A program made the translations under genes and the position numbers. From G963674955 sp963674955 (GTDB taxonomy: Bacteria; Desulfobacterota; Desulfovibrionia; Desulfovibrionales; Desulfovibrionaceae): a stretch of 64,000 nt of DNA. Each line of letters starts with the position of its first letter. Positions within the stretch are counted from its first letter, which is position 1. Shown here piece by piece: positions 24,679 through 33,362 of this stretch. The stretch is taken from assembly GCA_963674955.2 (NCBI GenBank), contig CAXXKR010000004.1, positions 1,240,001-1,304,000 on the forward strand, written 5' to 3'. The notes under the pieces were generated by a model. That model was not told where the DNA came from. It searched no databases and saw nothing but the letters and a program-made list of their open reading frames with translations.

Positions 24679-27600
24679 ATGGACAAATTCATCGCCGACC
24701 TGCACATCCATTCACGTTTTTCCCGCGCCACAAGCAAAAAACTGACCCTCCGCAATCTCGACTCCTGGGGCCGCGTCAAGGGAATCAAGGTCGTCGGCAC
24801 AGGCGACTTCACCCACCCCCAATGGCTGGAGGAAATCGAAACCGAACTTGAGGAGGACGGCAACGGACTCTTCCGCCTCAAGTCGCCGATCGATCTGGTT
24901 GAAGAAATTCCCGGCGTGGAAAAAAACATGGGCCGCCGGGTCCGGTTCATGCTCCAGACGGAAATCAGCTCCATCTACAAGCGGGGCGGTAAAGTGCGCA
25001 AGGTGCACAACCTCGTGTACATGCCAGACCTGCAAAGCGTGAAAAAATTCAACGAGAGACTGGCTCAGGTGGGCAACCTGGCTTCGGACGGCAGGCCGAT
25101 CCTGGGCCTGGACAGCCGCAACCTGCTGGAGATGGTCCTTGAAACGCACCCCATGGCCTTTCTCATCCCGGCCCACATCTGGACGCCCTGGTTCTCCCTG
25201 TTCGGCTCAAAATCCGGCTTCGACACCGTGGAGGAATGCTACGGCGACCTGGCAAGCGAAATCTTCGCAATGGAGACCGGGCTATCCTCGGACCCGGACA
25301 TGAACTGGACTTGGAGCGCCCTGGACAAGATCAGGCTCATTTCCAATTCAGACGCCCACTCCGGCGAGAAACTCGGCCGCGAGGCGAACATTTTTCAAGG
25401 CGATGTTTCCTACGAGGGCATTTACCGGGCCTTGCGCAACGAAGGACTCGGACACAAGTTCCTGGGCACCTTGGAATTCTTCCCTGAGGAGGGCAAGTAC
25501 CACCTGGACGGCCACCGCAAGTGCTCCGTGGTCATGGACCCTGCGGAAACGAGAAGCAGGGGCGGAATATGCCCTGTCTGCGGCAAGCCCATGACCCTCG
25601 GCGTGCTCTACCGGATCACGGAACTGGCCGACAGGACGGAACCCGTCCAGCCCGCAGGTCAGCCCGGATTCGTATCCCTCATCCCCCTGAAGGAGATAAT
25701 CTCCGAGGTGGTGGGAACCGGACCCGGCACCAAGAAGGTCGAGGCCATGTACAACCGCATCATATCCGAGGTCGGGTCGGAACTGGACGTGCTGCAAAAA
25801 ATCCCGGTGGAAGACATCAAAAGGCAATCCTCATGCCTTGCGGAAGGCATCAGCCGCATGCGCGAGGGCCAGGTCATCCGTGCCTCGGGCTTTGACGGCC
25901 AGTACGGAGTCATCTCCGTGTTCACCCCCCAGGAACGGCAGCAGATGAAAAGCGGAGCAATGCTCACGGGAATCACCCTGCCGGAAAAGCGGCCCGAGAA
26001 ATTCAAGGATCAGGAACCCTGCCCGGCTTCCCAGCCCTTTCCCGTGCCGGAACCCGCAAAAATCGATTTCAACAAGGCCCAGAAAAAGGCCATCAAGGCC
26101 GAGTCCGGACCGCTGCTCGTGCTGGCCGGACCGGGAACGGGCAAGACCCAAACCCTGATGGGCAGGATAACCAGACTGCTTGATCAAGGCGAAAAGCCGC
26201 GACGCATATTGGCCCTGACCTTCACCAGACGTGCGGCCGCCGAACTTCGCGAACGGCTGGAACGCGATCTGGGCCAGGGCGCGGCCCTGCCTCAGGCCGG
26301 AACACTGCACGCCCACGGATTCGACTACTGGAAGCACGTGCACGGCGAGGAACCGGTGGTGCTCAACGAGGAGTCGTCCAAAAAAATCTTCGCCGAGGCC
26401 AACCCGTCCCTGACGGACAGGGAACTGGCCGAGGTCTGGCGTGAATACACCCTTTGCCGCGAAACACTCAAGCCGCAGGACAATGGTTTGAGGGAATTCG
26501 GGGACAACTATTCCCTGCGCAAGGAAAGCTGGAACCTCGTGGACTACACCGACCTTCTGGAATTCCAGGCCGAGCAGTTCAACGGCGAAGGTTTCGTCAG
26601 CCCTTACAGGCATGTGCTTGTTGACGAGATACAGGACTTGTCGCCCCTGCAAATCGAGGTCGTAAAAGGGCTTGGCGGTCTGGAGGGCGAGGGGTTCTTC
26701 GCCATCGGCGACCCCAACCAGTCCATCTACGGATTCCGGGGCGCGACCAGCGACCCGGAAGAACTTCTGCGCGAAAAATGGCCCAGACTGCGGACCATCA
26801 GCCTGGAATCCAATTACCGTTCCGGCGAGACCATCCTGAAGGCTGCGGCCCCGATCTTTCCCGACACGACCCCGCTCAAGGCGGAAAAGGACATCCAGTC
26901 CGGAGTGCACCTTTTCAAGGCCCCGGACTCCATGCGCGAGGCCTCCTGGATGGCCGAGAGAATCAATCAGCTCATCGGAGCCACCAGCCACAGTCTGGCC
27001 GACGCCACGGGGCACGGCGGACTCACTCCGGGCGAGATAGCGGTCCTGGTGCGCTTTCGCGGACTCATGCCCACGATTGAAAAGGCCCTCCAGCGTTTCG
27101 GCATCCCATACTCCATCCCGGAAAAGGAGGCCTTTTGGAACGAGCCGAGGATCGCGGCCATACTGGACGCGGCCGGCGCGCTGCTTGGCCTGTCGGAGAA
27201 CGAATCCGACGATTCCCTGGACCTGCCGGAAAGGATCATGGCCCAAGGCCCGTCCGGACTTTCGTCATACCTTGGCGACGAACCGCCCTTTGACCAGTTC
27301 TTCTGGCAAGGCAAGGCCTTCAAGGAGTTCAAGGCCGCCTACGACAGACGCGGCGGCTGGTCCGGACTCATAAACTGGGTGCATCTGCAAGGCGAACTGG
27401 AACTGGTGCGCCGCTCGGCGGAAAAAGTTCAACTCATGACTCTGCATGCGGCCAAGGGGCTTGAATTCGAGGCAGTTTTCATGCCTGCCCTGGAAGAGGG
27501 AATTCTGCCTTTTGCCGGGACCGGAATGCTCACGGGCAAGGTCAACGATTCAAACGACGGGCCGATTTTCAACGAGTTGGAGGAGAGGCGGCTGTTCTAT

Positions 27601-27798
27601 GTGGGTCTGACAAGGGCCAAGAGCAGGCTGTTCCTGAGCCATGCTGAAAAACGCTCCATCTACGGAAAGACTCTGAACCTGCCGCGTTCCAGATTTCTTG
27701 CGGAAATTCCGGAAGATGTTTCGACCAAATCATCCCTTGCGGCTCGAAGGGTCAAAAAGGAAAAACAGATCAGCTTTCTGGACCAGGTCAATTCATGA
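24679..27798 (+). CDS. Endonuclease Q-like PHP nuclease fused to UvrD/Rep-type helicase
   Basis: A 1039-residue fusion. Residues 1 to about 420 look like endonuclease Q: a PHP start ADLHIHSRFSRATSKKL, GTGDFTHPQW, AHIWTPWFSLFG, SNSDAHSGEKLGREAN, a four-Cys-type zinc knuckle (CSVV…CPVCGK), and LKEIISEVVG after it. From about residue 460 a superfamily 1 helicase begins: Walker A GPGTGKTQT (about 486), DEIQD (about 648), SNYRSGETI, then LHAAKGLEFEAVF and FYVGLTRAKSRL near the end. Endonuclease Q nicks DNA at deaminated bases; a built-in 3'-5' helicase could clear the nicked strand. The combined repair role is inferred. The fusion is in one open frame with no breaks. Confidence 0.85.
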   Translation: MDKFIADLHIHSRFSRATSKKLTLRNLDSWGRVKGIKVVGTGDFTHPQWLEEIETELEEDGNGLFRLKSPIDLVEEIPGVEKNMGRRVRFMLQTEISSIYKRGGKVRKVHNLVYMPDLQSVKKFNERLAQVGNLASDGRPILGLDSRNLLEMVLETHPMAFLIPAHIWTPWFSLFGSKSGFDTVEECYGDLASEIFAMETGLSSDPDMNWTWSALDKIRLISNSDAHSGEKLGREANIFQGDVSYEGIYRALRNEGLGHKFLGTLEFFPEEGKYHLDGHRKCSVVMDPAETRSRGGICPVCGKPMTLGVLYRITELADRTEPVQPAGQPGFVSLIPLKEIISEVVGTGPGTKKVEAMYNRIISEVGSELDVLQKIPVEDIKRQSSCLAEGISRMREGQVIRASGFDGQYGVISVFTPQERQQMKSGAMLTGITLPEKRPEKFKDQEPCPASQPFPVPEPAKIDFNKAQKKAIKAESGPLLVLAGPGTGKTQTLMGRITRLLDQGEKPRRILALTFTRRAAAELRERLERDLGQGAALPQAGTLHAHGFDYWKHVHGEEPVVLNEESSKKIFAEANPSLTDRELAEVWREYTLCRETLKPQDNGLREFGDNYSLRKESWNLVDYTDLLEFQAEQFNGEGFVSPYRHVLVDEIQDLSPLQIEVVKGLGGLEGEGFFAIGDPNQSIYGFRGATSDPEELLREKWPRLRTISLESNYRSGETILKAAAPIFPDTTPLKAEKDIQSGVHLFKAPDSMREASWMAERINQLIGATSHSLADATGHGGLTPGEIAVLVRFRGLMPTIEKALQRFGIPYSIPEKEAFWNEPRIAAILDAAGALLGLSENESDDSLDLPERIMAQGPSGLSSYLGDEPPFDQFFWQGKAFKEFKAAYDRRGGWSGLINWVHLQGELELVRRSAEKVQLMTLHAAKGLEFEAVFMPALEEGILPFAGTGMLTGKVNDSNDGPIFNELEERRLFYVGLTRAKSRLFLSHAEKRSIYGKTLNLPRSRFLAEIPEDVSTKSSLAARRVKKEKQISFLDQVNS

Positions 27799-27934
27799 TG
27801 ACCCTGTAGAGGTAACGCTCGTAGGCTGAGCTCATCCTCCTTGCCAGGGGAATTCCGAACCCTGCCCTGCGCAATTTGCAAAACACGTGCAGGGGATTGA
27901 AACAATGCTGAAGAGAGCGTCGAAGACACTTCAT
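27788..27934 (-). CDS. Small basic protein of unknown function (48 aa)
   Basis: A 48-residue, cysteine- and arginine-rich protein (start MKCLRRSLQHCFNPLHVFC, ending in an AYERYLYR segment). An AGGAG ribosome-binding site lies 9 bases before the ATG at 27934. The NPLHVFCKLR segment resembles small proteins seen in other Desulfovibrio-like genomes, from memory and unverified. Its 3' end overlaps the end of the helicase fusion gene by 11 bp (convergent), and its start lies close to the divergent cbiR gene. No function is known. Confidence 0.5.
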   Translation of the reverse strand: MKCLRRSLQHCFNPLHVFCKLRRAGFGIPLARRMSSAYERYLYRVIMN

Positions 27935-27983
27935 GCCTCTTTCTCCTGTTTGGAAAACAATTACCCGATTTATTGCAACTGCC

Positions 27984-28826
27984 ATGCCCGCGAACACATC
28001 ATCAAATAATCCGGTCCATTCCCATCCAGGCTCTACGCAGGGGGATGAAAAAAACTCCACAGACAATGGTAAACGACGAAATCCCAACGCCCCGGCAACC
28101 CTGCCCTGGCGGCTGGCCGCCACCTCCTTCGTCATCCCCGGGACAGTGGCCGAAAACTGCCGTTACCTGGACTCGCGCACCAGGGAAACCGGGCTGACCT
28201 TTTTCGAGACGGAATCCTGCCTGGCCTACGATGAAAACGATCTGCCCCCGGAGCTTGCGGACCTGGACATGGCCTGGCATGTTCACCTTCCCCTGGACCT
28301 GCCCTGGCACCTGGGACCTGATAAATCATGGGGCAAAATAAAGGGGCTGATGGACAAAACCACATACCTCAAGCCCTGGGCCTATGTGCTGCACCCGCCA
28401 CCCGACCCAGACATGCTGGACGATTTGGCGGACTGGCTTGCAACGACAGGGCTGCCTCCCGAAAATCTGCTGCTGGAAAACATCGAGGGCTGCGACCTCA
28501 CGGGGATGTGGCCCCGAATTCAAAAACTCGGTCTTGGCGTCTGCCTCGATCTGGGGCATATTCTGGCCTACGGTCAGGATGAGATTTTCAACCTGCCCGG
28601 ACTCAAGTCCAGGGTGGGCATGCTGCACGTCTATTCGCCAGGTCCGGGGGCAAGGCACGAAAGCCTTGCCAAGCTTGACGACAAGGGCAAGGAAACGCTG
28701 AAAAAAATGTTGAATCTTTTGACACCGGGAAAAACCGTCACCCTCGAGGTTTTCGACGGCGAGGCCCTGTCCGCTTCCAGGTCCGCCCTGGAAGCCTGGG
28801 CCGCTGAATGGGGATTTTGCCGATGA
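27984..28826 (+). CDS. cbiR: Cobamide-remodelling phosphodiesterase CbiR-like protein
   Basis: About 280 residues with an AP-endonuclease-2/xylose-isomerase-like TIM barrel: LAATSFVIPGTVAENCRYL, then HVHLPLDLPWHL, LLLENIEGCDL (metal Glu), GVCLDLGHIL (metal Asp/His), GMLHVYSPG and TVTLEVFDGEAL (metal Glu). This is the CbiR pattern; CbiR cleaves the nucleotide loop of salvaged cobamides so that the corrinoid can be rebuilt with another lower ligand. The next, overlapping gene is cobU, the kinase/guanylyltransferase used right after that step, which strongly supports the call. The start is uncertain: ATG 27984 and ATG 27933 are both in frame, and the first 50 residues look non-conserved. Confidence 0.8.
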   Translation: MPANTSSNNPVHSHPGSTQGDEKNSTDNGKRRNPNAPATLPWRLAATSFVIPGTVAENCRYLDSRTRETGLTFFETESCLAYDENDLPPELADLDMAWHVHLPLDLPWHLGPDKSWGKIKGLMDKTTYLKPWAYVLHPPPDPDMLDDLADWLATTGLPPENLLLENIEGCDLTGMWPRIQKLGLGVCLDLGHILAYGQDEIFNLPGLKSRVGMLHVYSPGPGARHESLAKLDDKGKETLKKMLNLLTPGKTVTLEVFDGEALSASRSALEAWAAEWGFCR

Positions 28827-29335
28827 TGACATTTATTGTCGGCGGCGCCAGTTCGGGCAAGTCCGCCCTGGCCCTGGAAATGTTCGATTCCTGCCCGGAG
28901 CCGAAACTGTTCATGGCCACGGGCAAGGCTCAAGATCAGGAATTCAGACAGCGCATATTGGATCACCGCCGGGACAGGAAACCGGAAATTTCCGTTCAGG
29001 AAATCAATCTTGACTTGCCTCAAGCCCTCAATAAGGCTAAAGCCAGAAATTGCTCCGTGTTGGTGGACAGCCTGGACTTTTGGTTTTTCTCCTGCCTGGA
29101 GGCCGGACGTTCTTCAGAACTGTCGGGGCTTCTGCTTGAAGAGACCTCCGGCTGGGACGGGGCTGATTTGATTGTCGTATCCACCGAAACGGGGCTTGGC
29201 CCTTTGCCCGCAGGCAGTGCGACAAGACGGTTTGTCAGCGGCCTGGGAAAATTGAACCAGGAGCTGGCAAAGGCGGCGGACGAAGCTTATTTCGTTGCCG
29301 CGGGATTGGCGATGCCCCTGAAGCGGAAGGCGTGA
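28823..29335 (+). CDS. cobU: Adenosylcobinamide kinase / cobinamide-phosphate guanylyltransferase
   Basis: A 170-residue CobU/CobP-type enzyme that phosphorylates adenosylcobinamide and transfers GMP to it. The N-terminal P-loop is FIVGGASSGKSALALEM, followed by a RRDRKPEISVQE region (the usual RxxRPxxW-type segment is only partly kept) and LVDSLDFWF in place of the usual VDCLTLW. VVSTETGLGPLPAGSATRRF closely matches the family's NEVGxGIVP…R-x-F motif. Its ATG overlaps the cbiR stop (ATGA), so the two are translationally coupled in cobamide salvage. Confidence 0.87.
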   Translation: MMTFIVGGASSGKSALALEMFDSCPEPKLFMATGKAQDQEFRQRILDHRRDRKPEISVQEINLDLPQALNKAKARNCSVLVDSLDFWFFSCLEAGRSSELSGLLLEETSGWDGADLIVVSTETGLGPLPAGSATRRFVSGLGKLNQELAKAADEAYFVAAGLAMPLKRKA

Positions 29336-29337
29336 GA

Positions 29338-30333
29338 ATGGCATTATTCAGACAGCTCGACGATCAGATTGAATCCATGATGTCCCTTCTGGACAAGAAA
29401 GAGCGTTGGTTGATCGTCATCAATGCCGACCCCGACGCACTTGGTTCGGCCCTTGCCCTGAAGCGCATCTTTGCCCGCAAGGTCCTTGACGTGGGCATAG
29501 GCCAGATCAACGAGATCAAACGGCCGGACAACCTTTCCATGATCCGCTATCTGCGCATACCGGTGCGCAAGATAATTCCCAACCTGACCGCCCAATATGA
29601 CCGTTTCGCCCTGGTGGATTCACAGCCGCACCACCATCCCGACCTGGCACAATTCGACTATTCCCTGGTCATCGACCACCATCCACTGGTCAAGGACCAT
29701 CCGGCCAACGGCACAGTCCTGGACATCCGGCCCAAGTACGGCGCCACCTGCACCATGCTCGTGGAATACCTCTACAACCTGAAGATCAGGCCGCCAAAGC
29801 TGCTGGCCACGGCCCTCATGTACGGCATCAAGACCGACACCCACGACTTTGAACGCGAGTTCATCGATCCGGACATTGCCGCCTTCAAGTACCTGAGCAA
29901 ATACGCTGACATGCAGATACTGAACCGCATATCCAGAAGCGAATTCCACCTGGACTGGATGCGCTATTTTTCCCGCGCCTTCTACAATCTGCGCCGTGTG
30001 GGCCAGGGCCTCTACGCCCACATGGGCAAGGTCGAGAACCCGGATATCCTGGTCATCGTGGCCGACTTCTTCATGCGCGTCCACGGCATCCCCTGGGACA
30101 TGGTCTCGGGCGAATACGAAAACAAGCTGGTGATCATACTCAGGGGCGACGGCCTGCGCCGGGACATGGGCAAGGTGGCGGCCAAGCTTTTCGGCGAGAT
30201 GGGTTCCGCCGGGGGGCACAAGGAAGCGGCCCGGGCCGAAGTGGACATCAACCTTCTGGACGGAGCGGACCCGGAACTGTTCATGCTCAAGAAGCTGGGC
30301 CGGGGAAAACGTTCGCCCATCAAGAAAATCTGA
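29338..30333 (+). CDS. DHH-family phosphoesterase (NrnA/RecJ-like)
   Basis: A 331-residue protein. The N-terminal DHH domain has a NADPDALGSALAL motif (variant of the first metal motif), VDSQPHHHPDL and VIDHHPLV, which is the DHH motif itself. The C-terminal DHHA1 domain ends in GSAGGHKEAARAEV, the conserved GGH. Family members degrade short oligonucleotides or cleave pAp and cyclic dinucleotides with manganese. ATG 29338 was chosen for its GGAAGG ribosome-binding site; a GTG at 29332 overlaps the cobU stop. It is followed 7 bp later by polA. Confidence 0.88.
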   Translation: MALFRQLDDQIESMMSLLDKKERWLIVINADPDALGSALALKRIFARKVLDVGIGQINEIKRPDNLSMIRYLRIPVRKIIPNLTAQYDRFALVDSQPHHHPDLAQFDYSLVIDHHPLVKDHPANGTVLDIRPKYGATCTMLVEYLYNLKIRPPKLLATALMYGIKTDTHDFEREFIDPDIAAFKYLSKYADMQILNRISRSEFHLDWMRYFSRAFYNLRRVGQGLYAHMGKVENPDILVIVADFFMRVHGIPWDMVSGEYENKLVIILRGDGLRRDMGKVAAKLFGEMGSAGGHKEAARAEVDINLLDGADPELFMLKKLGRGKRSPIKKI

Positions 30334-30339
30334 CGAAAA

Positions 30340-32985
30340 ATGCCTCTCAAGGAACGCCTCAAACTCAACAGTGATCCCGTCTTCCTCATTGACGGGACTT
30401 CGTTTTTCTATCGCGGCTTCTATGCCTATCAGGATCTCAAGCGTTCCGACGGCTTTCCCACCAACGCCATCTTCATTGTCCTGCGCCTGCTTCTGCGGCT
30501 GCTCAAGGAAGAGCGTCCCACGCACATCGCCTTTGTCATGGACGGCAAGGGACCGACCTTCAGAAACGAGATATACAGCGAATACAAGGCCAACAGGTCG
30601 CCCATGCCCGAAGCCCTGGTCCAGCAGGTGGAACCCATGCGCCAGGCTGTGGAACTGATGGGCATAAAGCTCATCGTAAGCGACGGAGTGGAAGCGGACG
30701 ACTGCATCGCCTCCCTGGCCGACAAATTCAAGAGCGAACTGCCGGTCGTCATCGTGGGCTCGGACAAGGACTTGAACCAATGCCTGGACGAAAACGTCTA
30801 CATCTGGGACCCGGTGGCAAAAAAGGAAAAGCTGGTGGGCAGCCGGGATTTCGCGGAAACCAGCGAAATAAACCCTGCGCAATGGGCCGACTTCCAGGCC
30901 CTGACCGGCGACTCCGCGGACAACATCCCCGGCATACCGGGAATCGGCCCCAAGACGGCCATGAAGATTCTCAAGGACCTGCCCACGCTGGAAGACATCC
31001 GAGACGGCTATGAACAGCTTCCGGACAAGCTCAGCAAAAAGGTCGAAGAGCATCTTGACGATATTTTCATCTACCGCCAACTGACCAGGATGGATCTCGA
31101 CTGCTGCCGCCATTGGGACCTTTCCGACTTCGCCGTCCAACCGCTTGGCGATGAATTCATAGAATTCCTCAAGGAAAACGAATTCCGCAGCCTGCTGCGC
31201 CAGATGCCCCAAGGGGACGCGCCAAACACGACAGCCGAATCCGCAGCCAAGGCCCCCGCAGTGTCCGCGTCAAAGGCCAGGGCCGGCGGCGAGGTTCCCC
31301 TGCTCCTGTTCGGATCGGAGCAGGAGGCCAGGGAAAGGGCCGGAAAGCTTGAGGTCATGACTGCCGCCACCCGCTCGGAGCTGCCGGACATGTCCGGGCT
31401 TGATATCGGTTTCGTGTTCGACGGACGCAGTTTTTTCTTGGGCATTGACGGCCGGGAATGGAAATTCACCGACAGCCCTGCGGAACTGGTTCAGGCCTTG
31501 TCCGTTGCCAACCGCGTGGCCATCCCAAGTCTGCAGGAGCTGCTCAGGAAGGATGACGCATGGATGGGTGTGCCCCTTGAGAAATGGTTCGACCTGAGCC
31601 TAGCGGCCTATCTGCTGAATCCCGAAGAGCGCAACTATTCCTGGCCCCGGCTGCGCGACAGCCTGTTCCAGGACGCCCAGGCCGAGGACGTGCATCCGGA
31701 CGCCCAGGGACCGGCAGCCCTGGCCTACATGCGGAGCATCGCCCCCCGGTTGGAAAACGCGGACCTGCTGCGGCTCATGGACAAGCTGGAAACTCCGCTC
31801 ATCCCGGTTCTGGTGGACATGGAACGGGAAGGCGTGGCCATCGACGCGCTGGCCTTTTCCGCATTCCTGGATGAGGTCAATTCACAGATAGCCGACCTGA
31901 CCAGGACCATAATTTCCCAGGCCGGCGAGACCTTCAACATCCGCTCCAGCCAACAGCTGGCCGTGGTCCTCTTCGAGACACTGGGGCTCAAGCCTGCGGG
32001 AAAAACTCCGGGCGGCGCGCTCTCCACTTCCAGCCAGGTCCTGGAAAAGATCAGGGACAAGCACCCCATCGTCGAAAACATCCTGGAATACAGGACCCTT
32101 GAGAAACTGCGCTCCACCTACCTCGAACCGCTGCCAAGGCTGGCGGCCAAGGACGGCAGGCTGCACACGAATTTCAACCAGTTAGCCACGGCCACGGGCA
32201 GGCTTTCCAGCTCCAATCCCAATCTGCAGAACATCCCCATCCGAGGACCCCAGGGCAAGCGCATGCGGGCCTGCTTCACCGCGAGTGATGGCAAGAGCCT
32301 CGTGGCCGCCGACTACTCGCAGATCGAACTCAGGGTTCTGGCCCATTTTTCCAAAGACCCGGCCCTGGTTCAGGCCTTTGAGCAGGACGCGGACATCCAC
32401 TCGCGCACGGCCGCCCTGCTCTACGACAAGGACCCATCCGAAGTAAGCGGGGAGGAACGCTCCAGCGCCAAAACCATCAACTTCGGCCTGATCTACGGCA
32501 TGGGTCCGCAAAAACTGGCCCGCGAGTTGAAGATCAGCCTGAACCAGGCCAAGGAATTCATCGAGCGCTATTTCGAAAAACTGGCCACCCTCAAGGGATT
32601 TTACGACGGTCTGGTGGCCGAGGCAGAAAAACAAGGCCACGTGACCACCATTGAGGGCAGGCGCAGGCTCCTGCCGGAACTGGCTTCGCGCAACCAGCAG
32701 CAGTCCTCCCAGGCCCGGAGGCAGGCCATCAACACCGTGATTCAGGGCAGCGCGGCGGACATCATCAAGCTGGCCATGCTTGCGGTGCACAAGGACGAAC
32801 AGCTCAAGAACCTTTCAGCGCGCCTCATACTGCAGGTGCATGATGAACTGGTGCTGGAGGTTCCAGAGGGCAATGCGGATGCGGCCGGTCAACGCCTCAA
32901 GGCCATAATGCAGTCCGTGTCCGGGCTGTCCATCCCCCTGAAGGTCGATCTGGGCATCGGACGAAACTGGTCCGAGGCCCATTGA
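30340..32985 (+). CDS. polA: DNA polymerase I
   Basis: An 881-residue family A polymerase. The 5'-nuclease domain (about 1-300) has FLIDGTSFFYRGF, GVEADDCIASLA, GSDKDLNQ and ALTGDSADNIPGIPGIGPKTA. The middle domain (about 320-480) has the exonuclease position but lacks the catalytic DTE residues: where the family has DxE, the sequence reads MTAAT, so proofreading is probably absent. The polymerase motifs are intact: A DYSQIELR (about 657), B RSSAKTINFGLIYG (about 707), C QVHDEL (about 832). It fills gaps and removes primers in repair and replication. Confidence 0.96.
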   Translation: MPLKERLKLNSDPVFLIDGTSFFYRGFYAYQDLKRSDGFPTNAIFIVLRLLLRLLKEERPTHIAFVMDGKGPTFRNEIYSEYKANRSPMPEALVQQVEPMRQAVELMGIKLIVSDGVEADDCIASLADKFKSELPVVIVGSDKDLNQCLDENVYIWDPVAKKEKLVGSRDFAETSEINPAQWADFQALTGDSADNIPGIPGIGPKTAMKILKDLPTLEDIRDGYEQLPDKLSKKVEEHLDDIFIYRQLTRMDLDCCRHWDLSDFAVQPLGDEFIEFLKENEFRSLLRQMPQGDAPNTTAESAAKAPAVSASKARAGGEVPLLLFGSEQEARERAGKLEVMTAATRSELPDMSGLDIGFVFDGRSFFLGIDGREWKFTDSPAELVQALSVANRVAIPSLQELLRKDDAWMGVPLEKWFDLSLAAYLLNPEERNYSWPRLRDSLFQDAQAEDVHPDAQGPAALAYMRSIAPRLENADLLRLMDKLETPLIPVLVDMEREGVAIDALAFSAFLDEVNSQIADLTRTIISQAGETFNIRSSQQLAVVLFETLGLKPAGKTPGGALSTSSQVLEKIRDKHPIVENILEYRTLEKLRSTYLEPLPRLAAKDGRLHTNFNQLATATGRLSSSNPNLQNIPIRGPQGKRMRACFTASDGKSLVAADYSQIELRVLAHFSKDPALVQAFEQDADIHSRTAALLYDKDPSEVSGEERSSAKTINFGLIYGMGPQKLARELKISLNQAKEFIERYFEKLATLKGFYDGLVAEAEKQGHVTTIEGRRRLLPELASRNQQQSSQARRQAINTVIQGSAADIIKLAMLAVHKDEQLKNLSARLILQVHDELVLEVPEGNADAAGQRLKAIMQSVSGLSIPLKVDLGIGRNWSEAH

Positions 32986-33054
32986 CCCCTCTTGAACGCC
33001 AACCCGCTCTAGGATAAGGTTTTTCAAAATTCATCTGCGCAAAAGGAGAAGGCT

Positions 33055-33354
33055 ATGGCCGACGACAAGAAATGTGATTGTGGCCAAGCGGCCATGAAGG
33101 ACATGCCCATGCCCGAGGTGACGTTCTCGGCGTTCCTCGTGTCCCTGAGTTCATCGGCCCTGGTGGCCCTGGGCGAAATGCCCGAACCGACTTCGGGCAA
33201 GACCGAGTTCATGCCGCATATCGCCAAGCACACCATCGACATCCTGGCCATGATCCAGAAAAAGACCGAGGAGGGGCTCAGCGAAGAGGAAAAGAAGCTC
33301 CTTTGCGGTCTGCTCTACGATCTGCGCATGAAATATGTGAACAAGGTCAAATAG
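33055..33354 (+). CDS. DUF1844-domain protein
   Basis: A 99-residue soluble protein with the DUF1844 pattern: PEVTFSAFLVSLSSSALVALGE, then a MPHIAKHTIDILAMIQKKTEEGLSEEEKKLL helical stretch. The N-terminus has a CDC pair, which could bind metal. The biochemical role of the family is unknown. An AAAGGAGAAGG ribosome-binding site supports the start. It lies 8 bp upstream of argC and is probably cotranscribed. Confidence 0.85.
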   Translation: MADDKKCDCGQAAMKDMPMPEVTFSAFLVSLSSSALVALGEMPEPTSGKTEFMPHIAKHTIDILAMIQKKTEEGLSEEEKKLLCGLLYDLRMKYVNKVK

Positions 33355-33362
33355 GCGAAAGA

